Source: WQXF01 sp031553615
Lineage (GTDB): Bacteria; Bacillota; Clostridia; Christensenellales; Aristaeellaceae
Length of the DNA stretch: 33,640 nt
Direction: 5' to 3'
Assembly (NCBI GenBank): GCA_031553615.1
Contig: JAVBLJ010000014.1
Location: forward strand, 1 to 33,640
This document shows positions 1 through 6,273 of this stretch, one piece after another. The position numbers and the translations under genes are program-made. Positions within the stretch are counted from its first letter, which is position 1. Each line of letters opens with the position of its first letter. Under the pieces are notes generated by a model. That model was not told the origin of the DNA. It worked only from the letters and a program-made list of their open reading frames with translations, and searched no databases.

Positions 1-64
1 GGGCCCCCCAACCGCCCCGGGCTCGACCGTGAGGGCTAACCCCCCCCAGTGTTTAGCGAGGTTT

Positions 65-109
65 TCGCTCCCGCGGGAGCGACCGGAGGGCTTTGCGATC
101 GCCCTCCGG
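65..109. repeat. Two adjacent strong hairpins
   Basis: An 18-base perfect palindrome (65-82, TCGCTCCCGCGGGAGCGA) is followed at once by a 9-bp inverted repeat (CCGGAGGGC at 83-91 with GCCCTCCGG at 101-109). No T-run follows on the plus strand, so this is not a clear terminator there. No gene is recognised in 1-177. The function is unknown; it could be the 3' end of a transcript that starts outside the window. Confidence 0.5.
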
Positions 110-177
110 CCACCTTCGCAGCGCATTCGCCCATTTTTTGCTTGCAAATGCATTTCCACTGGTTCAAGCACAAAGGC

Positions 178-206
178 TTGACAATCCAGGCTTCCCGCCG
201 TACAAT
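178..206 (+). promoter_or_regulatory. Strong sigma-70 type promoter upstream of the rsgA leader
   Basis: A perfect -35 box TTGACA (178-183) and a -10 box TACAAT (201-206) are separated by exactly 17 bases. Transcription should start near 212-214 and read into the leader and terminator at 338-382. Confidence 0.75.
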
Positions 207-212
207 GCGGGT

Positions 213-382
213 ATTATCTCATGCACCTAAGGTGCCGAAAGGAGTTGTGTGTTGATGACTGTTCGTGAGGTGGCCGAAGTCTAACCGCATAGCCCCGTAA
301 GCTCCTTTTGTGCCGAAAAGCAACGGCTTATTTAAGTCGCGATTTTGCAGCCACGAAAAGGCTGCTGGATCGCGGTTTTTTT
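213..382 (+). promoter_or_regulatory. Candidate attenuator leader (or short RNA gene) with a 9-codon reading frame
   Basis: About 170 bases lie between the promoter at 178-206 and the intrinsic terminator at 338-382. Inside are a short inverted repeat GCACC/GGTGC (223-235), an AAAGGAG ribosome site (238-244) and a complete mini-frame at 255-284 (ATG to TAA, peptide MTVREVAEV). The element TGCCGAAA occurs twice (near 233 and 311). The promoter, ribosome site, mini-frame, terminator and then rsgA is the order expected of leader-peptide attenuation. An independent small RNA would look the same. It matches no riboswitch class I could recognise. Confidence 0.45.
338..382 (+). terminator. Intrinsic terminator upstream of rsgA
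   Basis: The arms at 338-352 and 360-374 pair over about 13 bp (CGCGAT..GCAGCC with GGCTGC..ATCGCG) around a 7-base ACGAAAA loop. Seven T follow (376-382). It lies 117 bases before the rsgA start, so rsgA expression needs either read-through or a promoter between 383 and 490. Confidence 0.75.
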
Positions 383-498
383 CGCACATTTTCGCAGGCT
401 TCGGCTCCATATCGTCCGTATTACTCACGACAGCGGCTCAAAAACGCTCGTCCCTTCACCCGAAGCGTACTAGAACCATATCAAAACGGAGGATGACC

Positions 499-1563
499 AT
501 GCCAGGAACATCAAACAATCCCTTCTTTACCCCTTCCGATTTCACCCAACCGCCGCGCAACCCCGCCGACCTGCCCGCCCGCGTCACCGAGGTGCACAAG
601 GAGATGTACCGCGCAGCCTGCGAACACGGCGAAGTCTGGGTGCGGCTCAAGGGCAGCCTGCAGCGCGATGCCAGCGCCGTGGAGAGCTTGCCCACCGTGG
701 GCGATTTTGTCTACCTGCAATACGATCCGCAGGGCCAATCGCTGATCACCCAGCTTTTGCCACGCCGCACCAAATTTTCCCGGTTCGATGGAACCCATAG
801 CCGCGAGCAGCTGGTGGCCGCCAACTTCGATTACGTGTGGATCGCCACCTCGCTCAACTTCGATTTCAACCTCGCCCGCGTGGAACGCTACCTAGCTGCC
901 GCCTGGCAAAGCGGCGCGCAGCCAGTGGTGGTGCTTACCAAGGCCGACCTGTGCGACCGCACCGAGGAACTCATTTTTCGGGTGGAGCAGATCGCGCCCG
1001 GGGTACCGGTGCACGCGGTCAGCGCGGTGACCGGCGCGGGCATCGATCAACTCGAGCCTTACCTCCAACCCGGCCTTGCGCTGGCGTTGCTGGGCATGTC
1101 GGGCGTGGGCAAATCCTCGCTGATCAACGTGCTGTTGGGCGAAGAGCGCCTGGAGGTGCGCGAGATTCGCGAGGACGATAGCCGGGGCCGCCACACCACC
1201 ACCCATCGCCAGCTCTTGCCCCTGCCCTGCGGCGCGCTGGTAATCGATACACCCGGCATGCGCGAAATGGGCCTTTGGGGCGTGGATTCCGGGCTGGAGG
1301 AGACCTTTCCCGATATCGAAGAGCTGGCCGCCGCCTGCCGCTTCCGCGATTGCACGCACAGCAGCGAGCCGGGCTGCGCGGTGCAGGCCGCGCTGGACGA
1401 CGGCAGCCTGGAACAAAAGCGTTACAACAGCTACTGCGCGCTGGTGCGCGAAGCCGCCCGCCATGCCTCGGCAAGAACGGTGCTCCCCGCCTGGCAGCGC
1501 AAGCAGCAGGCCAAAGCGTTCGCCAAGAGCGTCAAGAAAGCCCTGGAATCCAAGGAACGCTGA
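499..1563 (+). CDS. rsgA: RsgA, ribosome small subunit-dependent GTPase A
   Basis: This is a circularly permuted GTPase that helps the last steps of 30S subunit maturation in the cytoplasm. The 354-residue product has an N-terminal OB-fold (about 35-110), then the G motifs in permuted order: TKAD (G4, 147-150), GMSGVGKS (P-loop, 199-206) and DTPG (G3, 250-253). A C-terminal zinc site follows, with C280, C285, H287 and C293. Length and order match the family. The frame is open back to 310, but a GGAGG site (488-492) six bases before the ATG at 499 fixes the start there. The terminator at 338-382 also lies inside the longer frame. The promoter and leader upstream are described separately. Identification is firm. 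Confidence 0.95.
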   Translation: MPGTSNNPFFTPSDFTQPPRNPADLPARVTEVHKEMYRAACEHGEVWVRLKGSLQRDASAVESLPTVGDFVYLQYDPQGQSLITQLLPRRTKFSRFDGTHSREQLVAANFDYVWIATSLNFDFNLARVERYLAAAWQSGAQPVVVLTKADLCDRTEELIFRVEQIAPGVPVHAVSAVTGAGIDQLEPYLQPGLALALLGMSGVGKSSLINVLLGEERLEVREIREDDSRGRHTTTHRQLLPLPCGALVIDTPGMREMGLWGVDSGLEETFPDIEELAAACRFRDCTHSSEPGCAVQAALDDGSLEQKRYNSYCALVREAARHASARTVLPAWQRKQQAKAFAKSVKKALESKER

Positions 1564-1576
1564 GCACCCCAGCCGA

Positions 1577-1737
1577 TACTACTCCCCGCTAGATTTCCAG
1601 CATTTCTCGCGGATCTTTTTCCGAATGGCGTCGCCGCACTTCGGTCAGCGTAGCTGCTGGCTACGCCTCCCTCAGGCTCCTAGCCCTCCGCAAAAATCTT
1701 CCCCGATCTATTGCGTGAGATCCAAGACGGAATCGTA
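1577..1737 (+). mobile_element. MITE-like repeat, copy A (full length, 161 bp)
   Basis: This copy is strongly similar along its whole length to the copy at 11607-11767. The ends form a terminal inverted repeat (TACTACTCCCCGCTAGATTTC-like on the left, a diverged partner at 1713-1737 on the right). The interior is itself palindromic around CGTAGC..GGCTACG. It carries no coding capacity and sits 13 bases after the rsgA stop. The right end is more diverged here than in copy E. Confidence 0.75.
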
Positions 1738-1758
1738 TGACGCCCGCTACATTGGGGC

Positions 1759-1787
1759 TTGCGCGCGCCTCCATAACCCGCTATGAT
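1759..1787 (+). promoter_or_regulatory. Candidate promoter of the AAA ATPase gene
   Basis: TTGCGC (1759-1764) and TATGAT (1782-1787) are separated by 17 bases. It lies directly after repeat copy A and gives a very short 5' leader before the ATG at 1810. Confidence 0.5.
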
Positions 1788-1809
1788 GCAGGAAAGGGAG
1801 GGAACGACC

Positions 1810-2613
1810 ATGCTGTTTGTGCGAAGCCTGACCTGCCGCGGCCTTTCCGGGGAGCCGGACGAATACCCCTTTTCCGTGCCCGCAGTGCAAAACATGGGCA
1901 GCATCGCGTTCGAAAATCCGGTCACCATCCTTTCCGGCGATAACGGCTGCGGCAAGACCACGCTGATCGAAATCCTGGCCGCAAAGCTCAACGCCGCACG
2001 CATCGACAACAATGCGATGGCCGACGGCAAGCCCAAAGCCTCGTCCATCGCGCGGCACGGTTCGGCGTTCAAGGTGGTGTGCGGGCCGCGTGCGCAGAAA
2101 ACCTTCTATTTTTCGGCCGAGGAGTTCGTGCAGTACATCGAGTGGGTGGAGCGCTCCAAGGCCGAGGCGCGCGCGGAAATCGCCCGCATCAACCAGGAAA
2201 TGGACCCCGGCTCATATGCGGCCTCCCTGGCCCGGATGCCGCACGCGCGCACTCTGGGCGAGCTGGAAGCCCTCTACGCCAGCAACCTTTCGAAGCAATC
2301 GCACGGCGAGGGCTTCCTCGATTTTTTCCAAAATCGCATCACCCCCGGCGGGCTGTACCTGCTCGACGAGCCGGAGGGCGCGCTTTCCTATGAAAACCAG
2401 TATGCACTCGCGCTCATGGTGATGGACGCCGCACGCGTGCGTAGCCAATTCATCATCGCCACCCATTCGCCGGTGATCGCCGCCATCCCCGGCGCGGCTA
2501 TCTTCCACATCACCGCCGCAGGCGCACAGCGGCGCGATTTTGAGGCGCTGCCCAACGTGCAGTTCCTGCGGCTATTCATGGAGCGCAAAGAAGCGCTGTT
2601 CCGCGAGGAATGA
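1810..2613 (+). CDS. AAA/ABC-type ATPase (COG3910-like predicted ATPase)
   Basis: The 267-residue soluble protein has a Walker A GDNGCGKT (43-50), a Walker B followed by a D-loop-like region (YLLDEPEGALS) and a late H-loop (IIATHSP). This is the arrangement of ABC/SMC-type ATPase heads. Only a short insertion separates the Walker motifs (about 95-165), so there is no long coiled coil as in SMC or RecF. The compact size resembles the stand-alone predicted ATPases of COG3910, whose partner and function are not known. The start at ATG 1810 follows GGGAGGG at the right distance. A downstream gap of 311 bases argues against a tight operon with the next gene. Confidence 0.8.
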   Translation: MLFVRSLTCRGLSGEPDEYPFSVPAVQNMGSIAFENPVTILSGDNGCGKTTLIEILAAKLNAARIDNNAMADGKPKASSIARHGSAFKVVCGPRAQKTFYFSAEEFVQYIEWVERSKAEARAEIARINQEMDPGSYAASLARMPHARTLGELEALYASNLSKQSHGEGFLDFFQNRITPGGLYLLDEPEGALSYENQYALALMVMDAARVRSQFIIATHSPVIAAIPGAAIFHITAAGAQRRDFEALPNVQFLRLFMERKEALFREE

Positions 2614-2924
2614 ATCACCGCGGCGGCGCTTCACAATGCCCCCTACGGGACGAGAGCCCTGCCTGCGAAAATTTTGATGCAAAGGCCCGATGCGGTTCAA
2701 AAGCGAGCCCTTTCCAAGGAGCGCACCCAAGTGCGACGACCGGGAAAGTGTGCGCCAAGGCCGCATGCGGGCCTTTTCCATGGCATGCGCGGCCAACGTT
2801 TGTCATACCATGGTACAGCATATGACCTCGGCTTTGCGTGCGAAAGCGCGGTTTCGATTGTATAAGCGCCGCATGCTCGGATCATACTATCACCGCAAGG
2901 AGCTAATGAACTGGAGGGATCGAA
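2614..2924. other. Non-coding stretch with hairpins and an imperfect duplication
   Basis: No gene is supported here. A GGCCGC..GCGGCC hairpin covers 2759-2794. The segments near 2681-2720 and 2753-2790 look like imperfect copies of each other (AAGGCC-GATGCGG then GCC-TTTCCA). A TACCATGGTA palindrome (2806-2815) lies inside a GTCATA/TATGAC inverted repeat (2802-2826), a possible operator for the regulator encoded just downstream. No convincing promoter was found. Confidence 0.35.
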
Positions 2925-3788
2925 ATGGAACAGCAGCAAGTTGGGCTGCGACAGATGCGCGTGCGCGGTGGATGGCGACCCGAGGAAACGGAGCGTCTAT
3001 GGGCCCAGGTGCATCGGGCTAACGAGCTGGGCGAGCCCCTGCGCAGCGTATTTGAACGCGTGGGCTCGGAGCTGGGGCGCAAGCCAAACAGCATACGGAA
3101 TTTTTACTATGCGCAACTGAAGGAGCGCGAGGAGCCCGAGCTCAAGCGCGCGCTGCCTTTTTCTACATTTAAGGATGACGAGGTGCGCCAGCTGTTGCGT
3201 CACGTGCTCACCGCGCGGGCTCAAGGAGTTTCGGTTCGCGCCTGCGTACAGCAGATGGCCGAGGGCGACAAGACGCGCATGCTGCGCTTTCAGAACAAGT
3301 ACCGCTCCACCATCAAGGGGCGCCCGCAGCTGGTGCGCGAGGTGATTAGCGATATGGAGGCGGCTGGCGAGCCCTTCGTGAATCCGCTGCAGCCCACCGT
3401 GCGGCGCGCCCGCGACCCCGAGCCCCTATACCGGGAGGCCACCGAAACCGTTCAGCGCATCGGCGACCCTGCGCTGATACAAATGCTCGAGGGGCTCAAC
3501 CACCTGCTGCAAATGGCGCTTTCCAACACGCAGCGCGACCGCACGCAGGATTTGGACCGCCTGGCCGTTCGGCACGACCTGGTGCGCATCGCTCTGGCCG
3601 ACACGCGGCAGGAGCTGGAGCGCACTCGCTCAGCCTGCGAAGCGATGGTGCAGGACATCAAGGATTTTCTGGGCACCGACGAAGCCGAGCGCACGGTGCG
3701 CATCGACGGCTTCTGCTCGCTGCTGGGCGATCGGCTTTCGGCGCTGGAAAGCGTGCTGCCCATCGCTTCCGAAGCGGCGGAGTGCTGA
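2925..3788 (+). CDS. Myb/SANT-like DNA-binding regulator (RsfA-like)
   Basis: The 287-residue cytoplasmic protein begins with a Myb/SANT-type helix-turn-helix. The region about 15-67 opens with GGWRPEETERLW and ends with a second helix RKPNSIRNFYY; it has the spaced aromatic residues of this fold. Residues 80-140 hold a second helical segment rich in Arg and Lys. The last 80 residues (about 205-275) look like a coiled coil suited to dimerisation. The N-terminal plan resembles Bacillus RsfA/YlbO, a prespore regulator, but no wider similarity can be claimed by eye. GGAGG six to eight bases before ATG 2925 supports the start. The palindromic stretch upstream may be its own operator. Its targets are unknown. 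Confidence 0.7.
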   Translation: MEQQQVGLRQMRVRGGWRPEETERLWAQVHRANELGEPLRSVFERVGSELGRKPNSIRNFYYAQLKEREEPELKRALPFSTFKDDEVRQLLRHVLTARAQGVSVRACVQQMAEGDKTRMLRFQNKYRSTIKGRPQLVREVISDMEAAGEPFVNPLQPTVRRARDPEPLYREATETVQRIGDPALIQMLEGLNHLLQMALSNTQRDRTQDLDRLAVRHDLVRIALADTRQELERTRSACEAMVQDIKDFLGTDEAERTVRIDGFCSLLGDRLSALESVLPIASEAAEC

Positions 3789-3818
3789 GCCGCGCCACCC
3801 TATGTCAGACACATCAAA

Positions 3819-3862
3819 CAGGGCCGGTTGGTGCGGATCGCACTTCCCGGCCCTGCCTTTTT
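3819..3862 (+). terminator. Intrinsic terminator after the Myb-like gene
   Basis: A perfect 9-bp stem pairs CAGGGCCGG (3819-3827) with CCGGCCCTG (3847-3855), followed by CCTTTTT. Confidence 0.85.
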
Positions 3863-3993
3863 CTGCTCTGCCGCTCAAGCGTATCCTATTGCAATCCAAA
3901 ATAGTAAAATTTGGGCGGCAGGCGGGATGAAAAGATGCTGATGGTTCGTTTTATTGCATAGCACGGGAACACATAAGAGGAGAATACGCAATC

Positions 3994-4467
3994 ATGGCCA
4001 TCGAGCAAGTTAAGCGCTATCTGGCAAAACATGGGCTAGGGGATCGTGTGCTGGAATTTCCGATTTCCAGCGCCACCGTAGAATTGGCGGCGGAGGCCGC
4101 GGGCGTTATCCCCGCACGCATCGCCAAGACGCTTTCCTTCAAGTGCGGCGAGGGCTGCATGCTGATCGTGCTGGCGGGCGATACCCGCATCGACAACGTG
4201 AAATACAAGGCGCGCTTTGGCATCAAGGCCACCATGCTGCACCCCGAGGAGGTGGCCGCGCTGCTGGGCCAAGTCGTGGGCGGCGTATGCCCCTTTGCGG
4301 TGGACCCCTCGGTGCCCATCTACCTCGATGAATCCATGAAGCGCTTCGAGAGCGTGTTCCCGGCCTGCGGCAGCGCAAACAGCGCCATTGAGCTCGATTG
4401 CGATTCACTCTTCCGGCTCTCGAAAGCCAGGGATTGGGTCGACGTTTCGAAGCCCTACGACGCGTAA
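3994..4467 (+). CDS. YbaK/EbsC-family aminoacyl-tRNA deacylase
   Basis: This is a single-domain editing protein of the YbaK/ProX superfamily, which hydrolyses wrongly charged tRNA (Cys-tRNA-Pro in the E. coli YbaK case) in trans. The 157-residue product has the usual length. It shows the conserved lysine region ARIAKTLSFK (41-50, with K45 the likely conserved substrate-binding lysine) and the GGVCPF motif (96-101) typical of the fold. The exact tRNA specificity cannot be read from the sequence. GAGGAG about ten bases before ATG 3994 supports the start. It is flanked by terminators on both sides and so is probably transcribed alone. Confidence 0.85.
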   Translation: MAIEQVKRYLAKHGLGDRVLEFPISSATVELAAEAAGVIPARIAKTLSFKCGEGCMLIVLAGDTRIDNVKYKARFGIKATMLHPEEVAALLGQVVGGVCPFAVDPSVPIYLDESMKRFESVFPACGSANSAIELDCDSLFRLSKARDWVDVSKPYDA

Positions 4468-4480
4468 CCCCTCGCCCCAC

Positions 4481-4508
4481 CGGCCTTGCGGCTCGCAGGG
4501 CCGTTTTT
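4481..4508 (+). terminator. Intrinsic terminator after the YbaK-like gene
   Basis: CGGCCTTGCG and CGCAGGGCCG pair around a GCT loop with one mismatch; TTTTTAT follows. Confidence 0.85.
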
Positions 4509-4526
4509 ATGCACCGATTCCTCTTG

Positions 4527-4570
4527 TACTACTCCCCGATCTATTGCGTGAAATCTATCGAGGAATAGCA
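4527..4570 (+). mobile_element. MITE-like repeat, copy B (internally deleted remnant, 44 bp)
   Basis: The left terminus TACTACTCCCCG runs directly into the right-hand sequence ATCTATTGCGTGAAATCTA..GAGGAATAGCA found at the end of copy E. About 117 internal bases are missing, leaving essentially both ends of the element. Confidence 0.65.
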
Positions 4571-4607
4571 TGAGCTCTCTTTTACGCGATTTTATTTTTT
4601 GGATGGC

Positions 4608-4635
4608 TGTAACTTTTCGAAAAAATGTGCGATGA
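4608..4635 (+). promoter_or_regulatory. Candidate ECF-sigma (autoregulatory) promoter
   Basis: TGTAAC (4608-4613) followed by CTTTT lies 16 bases before CGATGA (4630-4635). This has the form of ECF promoters such as Bacillus SigX/SigW (TGtAAC/TGAAAC, 16-17 bases, CG-rich -10). It precedes an ECF sigma gene, and such genes usually transcribe themselves. The -10 is only partly matched. Confidence 0.45.
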
Positions 4636-4693
4636 TAAGAATGAAACACGAGATGGCGCTGACACGCTTTGTGGCGGTGGGAGAGGGAATGCC

Positions 4694-5230
4694 TTGCGGA
4701 ACGAAGAGGAATTGATGGCGCGCGTGTGCGCCGGAGAGCGCGAGGCGTTCGAGACGCTGGTGGAGACCTATTGGCCGGTCGCGCACCGCGTCGCCTATGG
4801 CATTTTGCGCGATGAACAGCTGGCGCAGGATGTAGCCCAGGATTGCTTCGCCGACCTGTACATGCAGCGCGAGCGGTACGACCCACGCTTTTCCTTTCGG
4901 GCCTATGTGGCGGCCATCGCGCGGCACAAAAGCCTCGACCTGCTGCGCAGGCAAGGCAAGCAGCGCCTGACCGCGCTCGATGAGCAGCACAGCGAAGGCG
5001 TGGGCTCACCGGAAAGCGCATTCATCGAGGAGCTGTACCGCCACATGCTGTTCGCCGTGGTGGAGCACCTGCCCGAACGCTCGCAGCGCATGCTCAAAGC
5101 CTACGCGCTCGAGCAGCGTAGCTACCAGCAAATCGCCGCCGAGCTTGGCATTTCCGTGGCGCAGGTAAAGATCACGCTGCACCGCATTCGCAAAAAGCTG
5201 CGGCGCGCAAAGGAGGATTGGGAGCAATGA
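4694..5230 (+). CDS. ECF (extracytoplasmic function) RNA polymerase sigma factor
   Basis: The 178-residue protein carries sigma region 2 (about 8-80, with LAQDVAQDCFADLY followed by RAYVAAIARHKSLDLLRR) and region 4 (about 115-172), a helix-turn-helix ending QQIAAELGISVAQVKITLHR. There is no region 3, as in all ECF factors. The frame is open back to ATG 4625, but that codon has no ribosome site and overlaps the candidate promoter -10. TTG 4694 sits six bases after GGGAGAGGG and gives the usual short N-terminus before LMARV. The stop overlaps the next gene by ATGA, so the small membrane protein that follows is translationally coupled. The inducing signal is unknown. Confidence 0.85.
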   Translation: MRNEEELMARVCAGEREAFETLVETYWPVAHRVAYGILRDEQLAQDVAQDCFADLYMQRERYDPRFSFRAYVAAIARHKSLDLLRRQGKQRLTALDEQHSEGVGSPESAFIEELYRHMLFAVVEHLPERSQRMLKAYALEQRSYQQIAAELGISVAQVKITLHRIRKKLRRAKEDWEQ

Positions 5231-5448
5231 AGGAGCGCTTTATAACGGAGCCCATCATCAAGGAGCGCATGCAGGGTATCTGGGAGCGGGTGAGCAAAAA
5301 GGAAGCGTTATCCCTGGCGGGCGAACTTCTCTGCGAGCCCATGAAGGGAGTCGTGCTGCTGAAGCTGGGCATCTCCGCCGCCTGCGGGCTGGCGATGGCG
5401 CTTACACCGATCGCCGTAGCGGCCACCGACCTGCTCCGGCTCCCCTAA
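5227..5448 (+). CDS. Small membrane protein coupled to the ECF sigma factor
   Basis: The 73-residue product was not recognised. The first 40 residues are charged and probably cytoplasmic. One hydrophobic stretch (about 42-68, Ala/Leu/Val-rich) would cross the membrane. The ATG overlaps the sigma factor stop (ATGA), and an AGGAGG lies about 12 bases upstream, so the two are made from one message. A membrane protein in this position is commonly an anti-sigma factor. This one is very short and has no visible zinc (HXXXCXXC) anti-sigma motif, so that role is an inference only. Confidence 0.65.
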   Translation: MKERFITEPIIKERMQGIWERVSKKEALSLAGELLCEPMKGVVLLKLGISAACGLAMALTPIAVAATDLLRLP

Positions 5449-5523
5449 TCCGCGCCCGCAATCAATACCCGAAACCAATGCGTTCAAATAGGCCTATCGT
5501 CAGGCATCAAAAGGAGACTGCAC

Positions 5524-6174
5524 ATGCAAACGACCGAACCCGTAACGACCCAAATCGCATCCTCCGAAATTACATCTTCCGAAATCGCATCTTCCGAAAT
5601 CGCCCCCGAAACCACGGCGACCGACGCAACCGGCCCCCAAACCGCCCCCAACGGCAAACCCAAGAAAAGCCTGAAGCGCGAGCTGTTGGAATGGGCGCTA
5701 ACGCTGATCAGCGCCGTGGCAATCGCACTGGTGATCCGGGCCGTGCTGTTTGAGCCGTTCGTGGTCAAGGGCAATTCGATGAACGACACCCTGGCCAACG
5801 GCGAGGTGATGTTCGCCACCAAGTACGATTATCTGCTCGGCGAACCGCAACGCTTCGACGTGGTGATTTGCCGCTACCCAAACCGCGATGAGAACTTCGT
5901 AAAGCGCATCGTCGGCCTGCCGGGCGACGTGGTGGCGGTCCGCGATGGCTACTTATTCGTCAACGGCGAGCGCTTCGAGGAAGAGTACATCGTCCACCGG
6001 CCCAACTACACCTACGATGAATACACCGTGGGCCCCGGCGAATACTTCGTGCTGGGCGACAACCGCTCCAATTCCAACGATAGCCACTACGTGGGCACAC
6101 TTTCCCGCAAGCAGATCGTGGCTCATGTGCGCAGCGTACTGCTCCCACTGGGCAAAATTCGCGGCATCGAGTAA
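5524..6174 (+). CDS. lepB: Type I signal peptidase (LepB/SipS family)
   Basis: This membrane-bound serine/lysine protease removes signal peptides from exported proteins. In the 216-residue product, a hydrophilic N-terminus (1-55) precedes one membrane helix (about 56-76). The catalytic domain shows box B with the nucleophile S85 in GNSM, box D with the general base K127 in KRIVGLPGD, and box E GDNRSNSNDS (178-187). A single helix and this length fit Gram-positive SipS-type enzymes. The N-terminus is odd: it holds three near-identical five-residue repeats (SSEI followed by T or A), encoded by a 15-base tandem repeat. AAGGAG precedes ATG 5524. Likely clients in this window include the CHAP hydrolase, the solute-binding protein and the DUF11 protein. 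Confidence 0.93.
   Translation: MQTTEPVTTQIASSEITSSEIASSEIAPETTATDATGPQTAPNGKPKKSLKRELLEWALTLISAVAIALVIRAVLFEPFVVKGNSMNDTLANGEVMFATKYDYLLGEPQRFDVVICRYPNRDENFVKRIVGLPGDVVAVRDGYLFVNGERFEEEYIVHRPNYTYDEYTVGPGEYFVLGDNRSNSNDSHYVGTLSRKQIVAHVRSVLLPLGKIRGIE
5560..5604 (+). repeat. 15-base tandem repeat (3 units) inside lepB
   Basis: Units at 5560-5574, 5575-5589 and 5590-5604 differ at only a few bases, and each encodes SSEI plus T or A. The repeat is in frame and lies before the membrane helix, so unit gain or loss would change only the cytoplasmic tail. Confidence 0.85.
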
Positions 6175-6177
6175 CGC

Positions 6178-6207
6178 TTGACGGTGAAGTCCTTAAATTT
6201 GGACAAT
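6178..6207 (+). promoter_or_regulatory. Candidate promoter of the hybrid kinase gene
   Basis: TTGACG (6178-6183) and GACAAT (6202-6207) are 18 bases apart, starting just three bases after the lepB stop. If real, the TTG at 6178 cannot be the start codon of the kinase, and the transcript begins inside the left arm of the inverted repeat at 6208. Confidence 0.45.
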
Positions 6208-6269
6208 AGCCCCCCGAAATCGCAGAAATCGTGTACAATTGTGCAAGATTCTAGGCATTTCGGGGGGCT
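6208..6269 (+). promoter_or_regulatory. 13-bp perfect inverted repeat masking the kinase ribosome site
   Basis: AGCCCCCCGAAAT (6208-6220) pairs perfectly with ATTTCGGGGGGCT (6257-6269). The right arm contains the only ribosome-site-like G-run before GTG 6274. Only TTT follows, so it is a poor terminator, although it could end lepB messages. Folding would hide the ribosome site. Confidence 0.5.
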
Positions 6270-6273
6270 GTTT

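Noticed and set aside
213..382. SRP, 6S or tmRNA gene in the rsgA leader
   Set aside because: None of the conserved cores of these RNAs (such as the SRP GGAA-loop helix or tmRNA ends) was found.
4625..4693. ATG 4625 as the start of the ECF sigma factor
   Set aside because: It has no ribosome site and overlaps the candidate promoter; TTG 4694 has a good ribosome site.
6178..6273. TTG 6178 as the start of the hybrid kinase
   Set aside because: It has no ribosome site, coincides with a -35 box and would add an N-terminus encoded by a hairpin.
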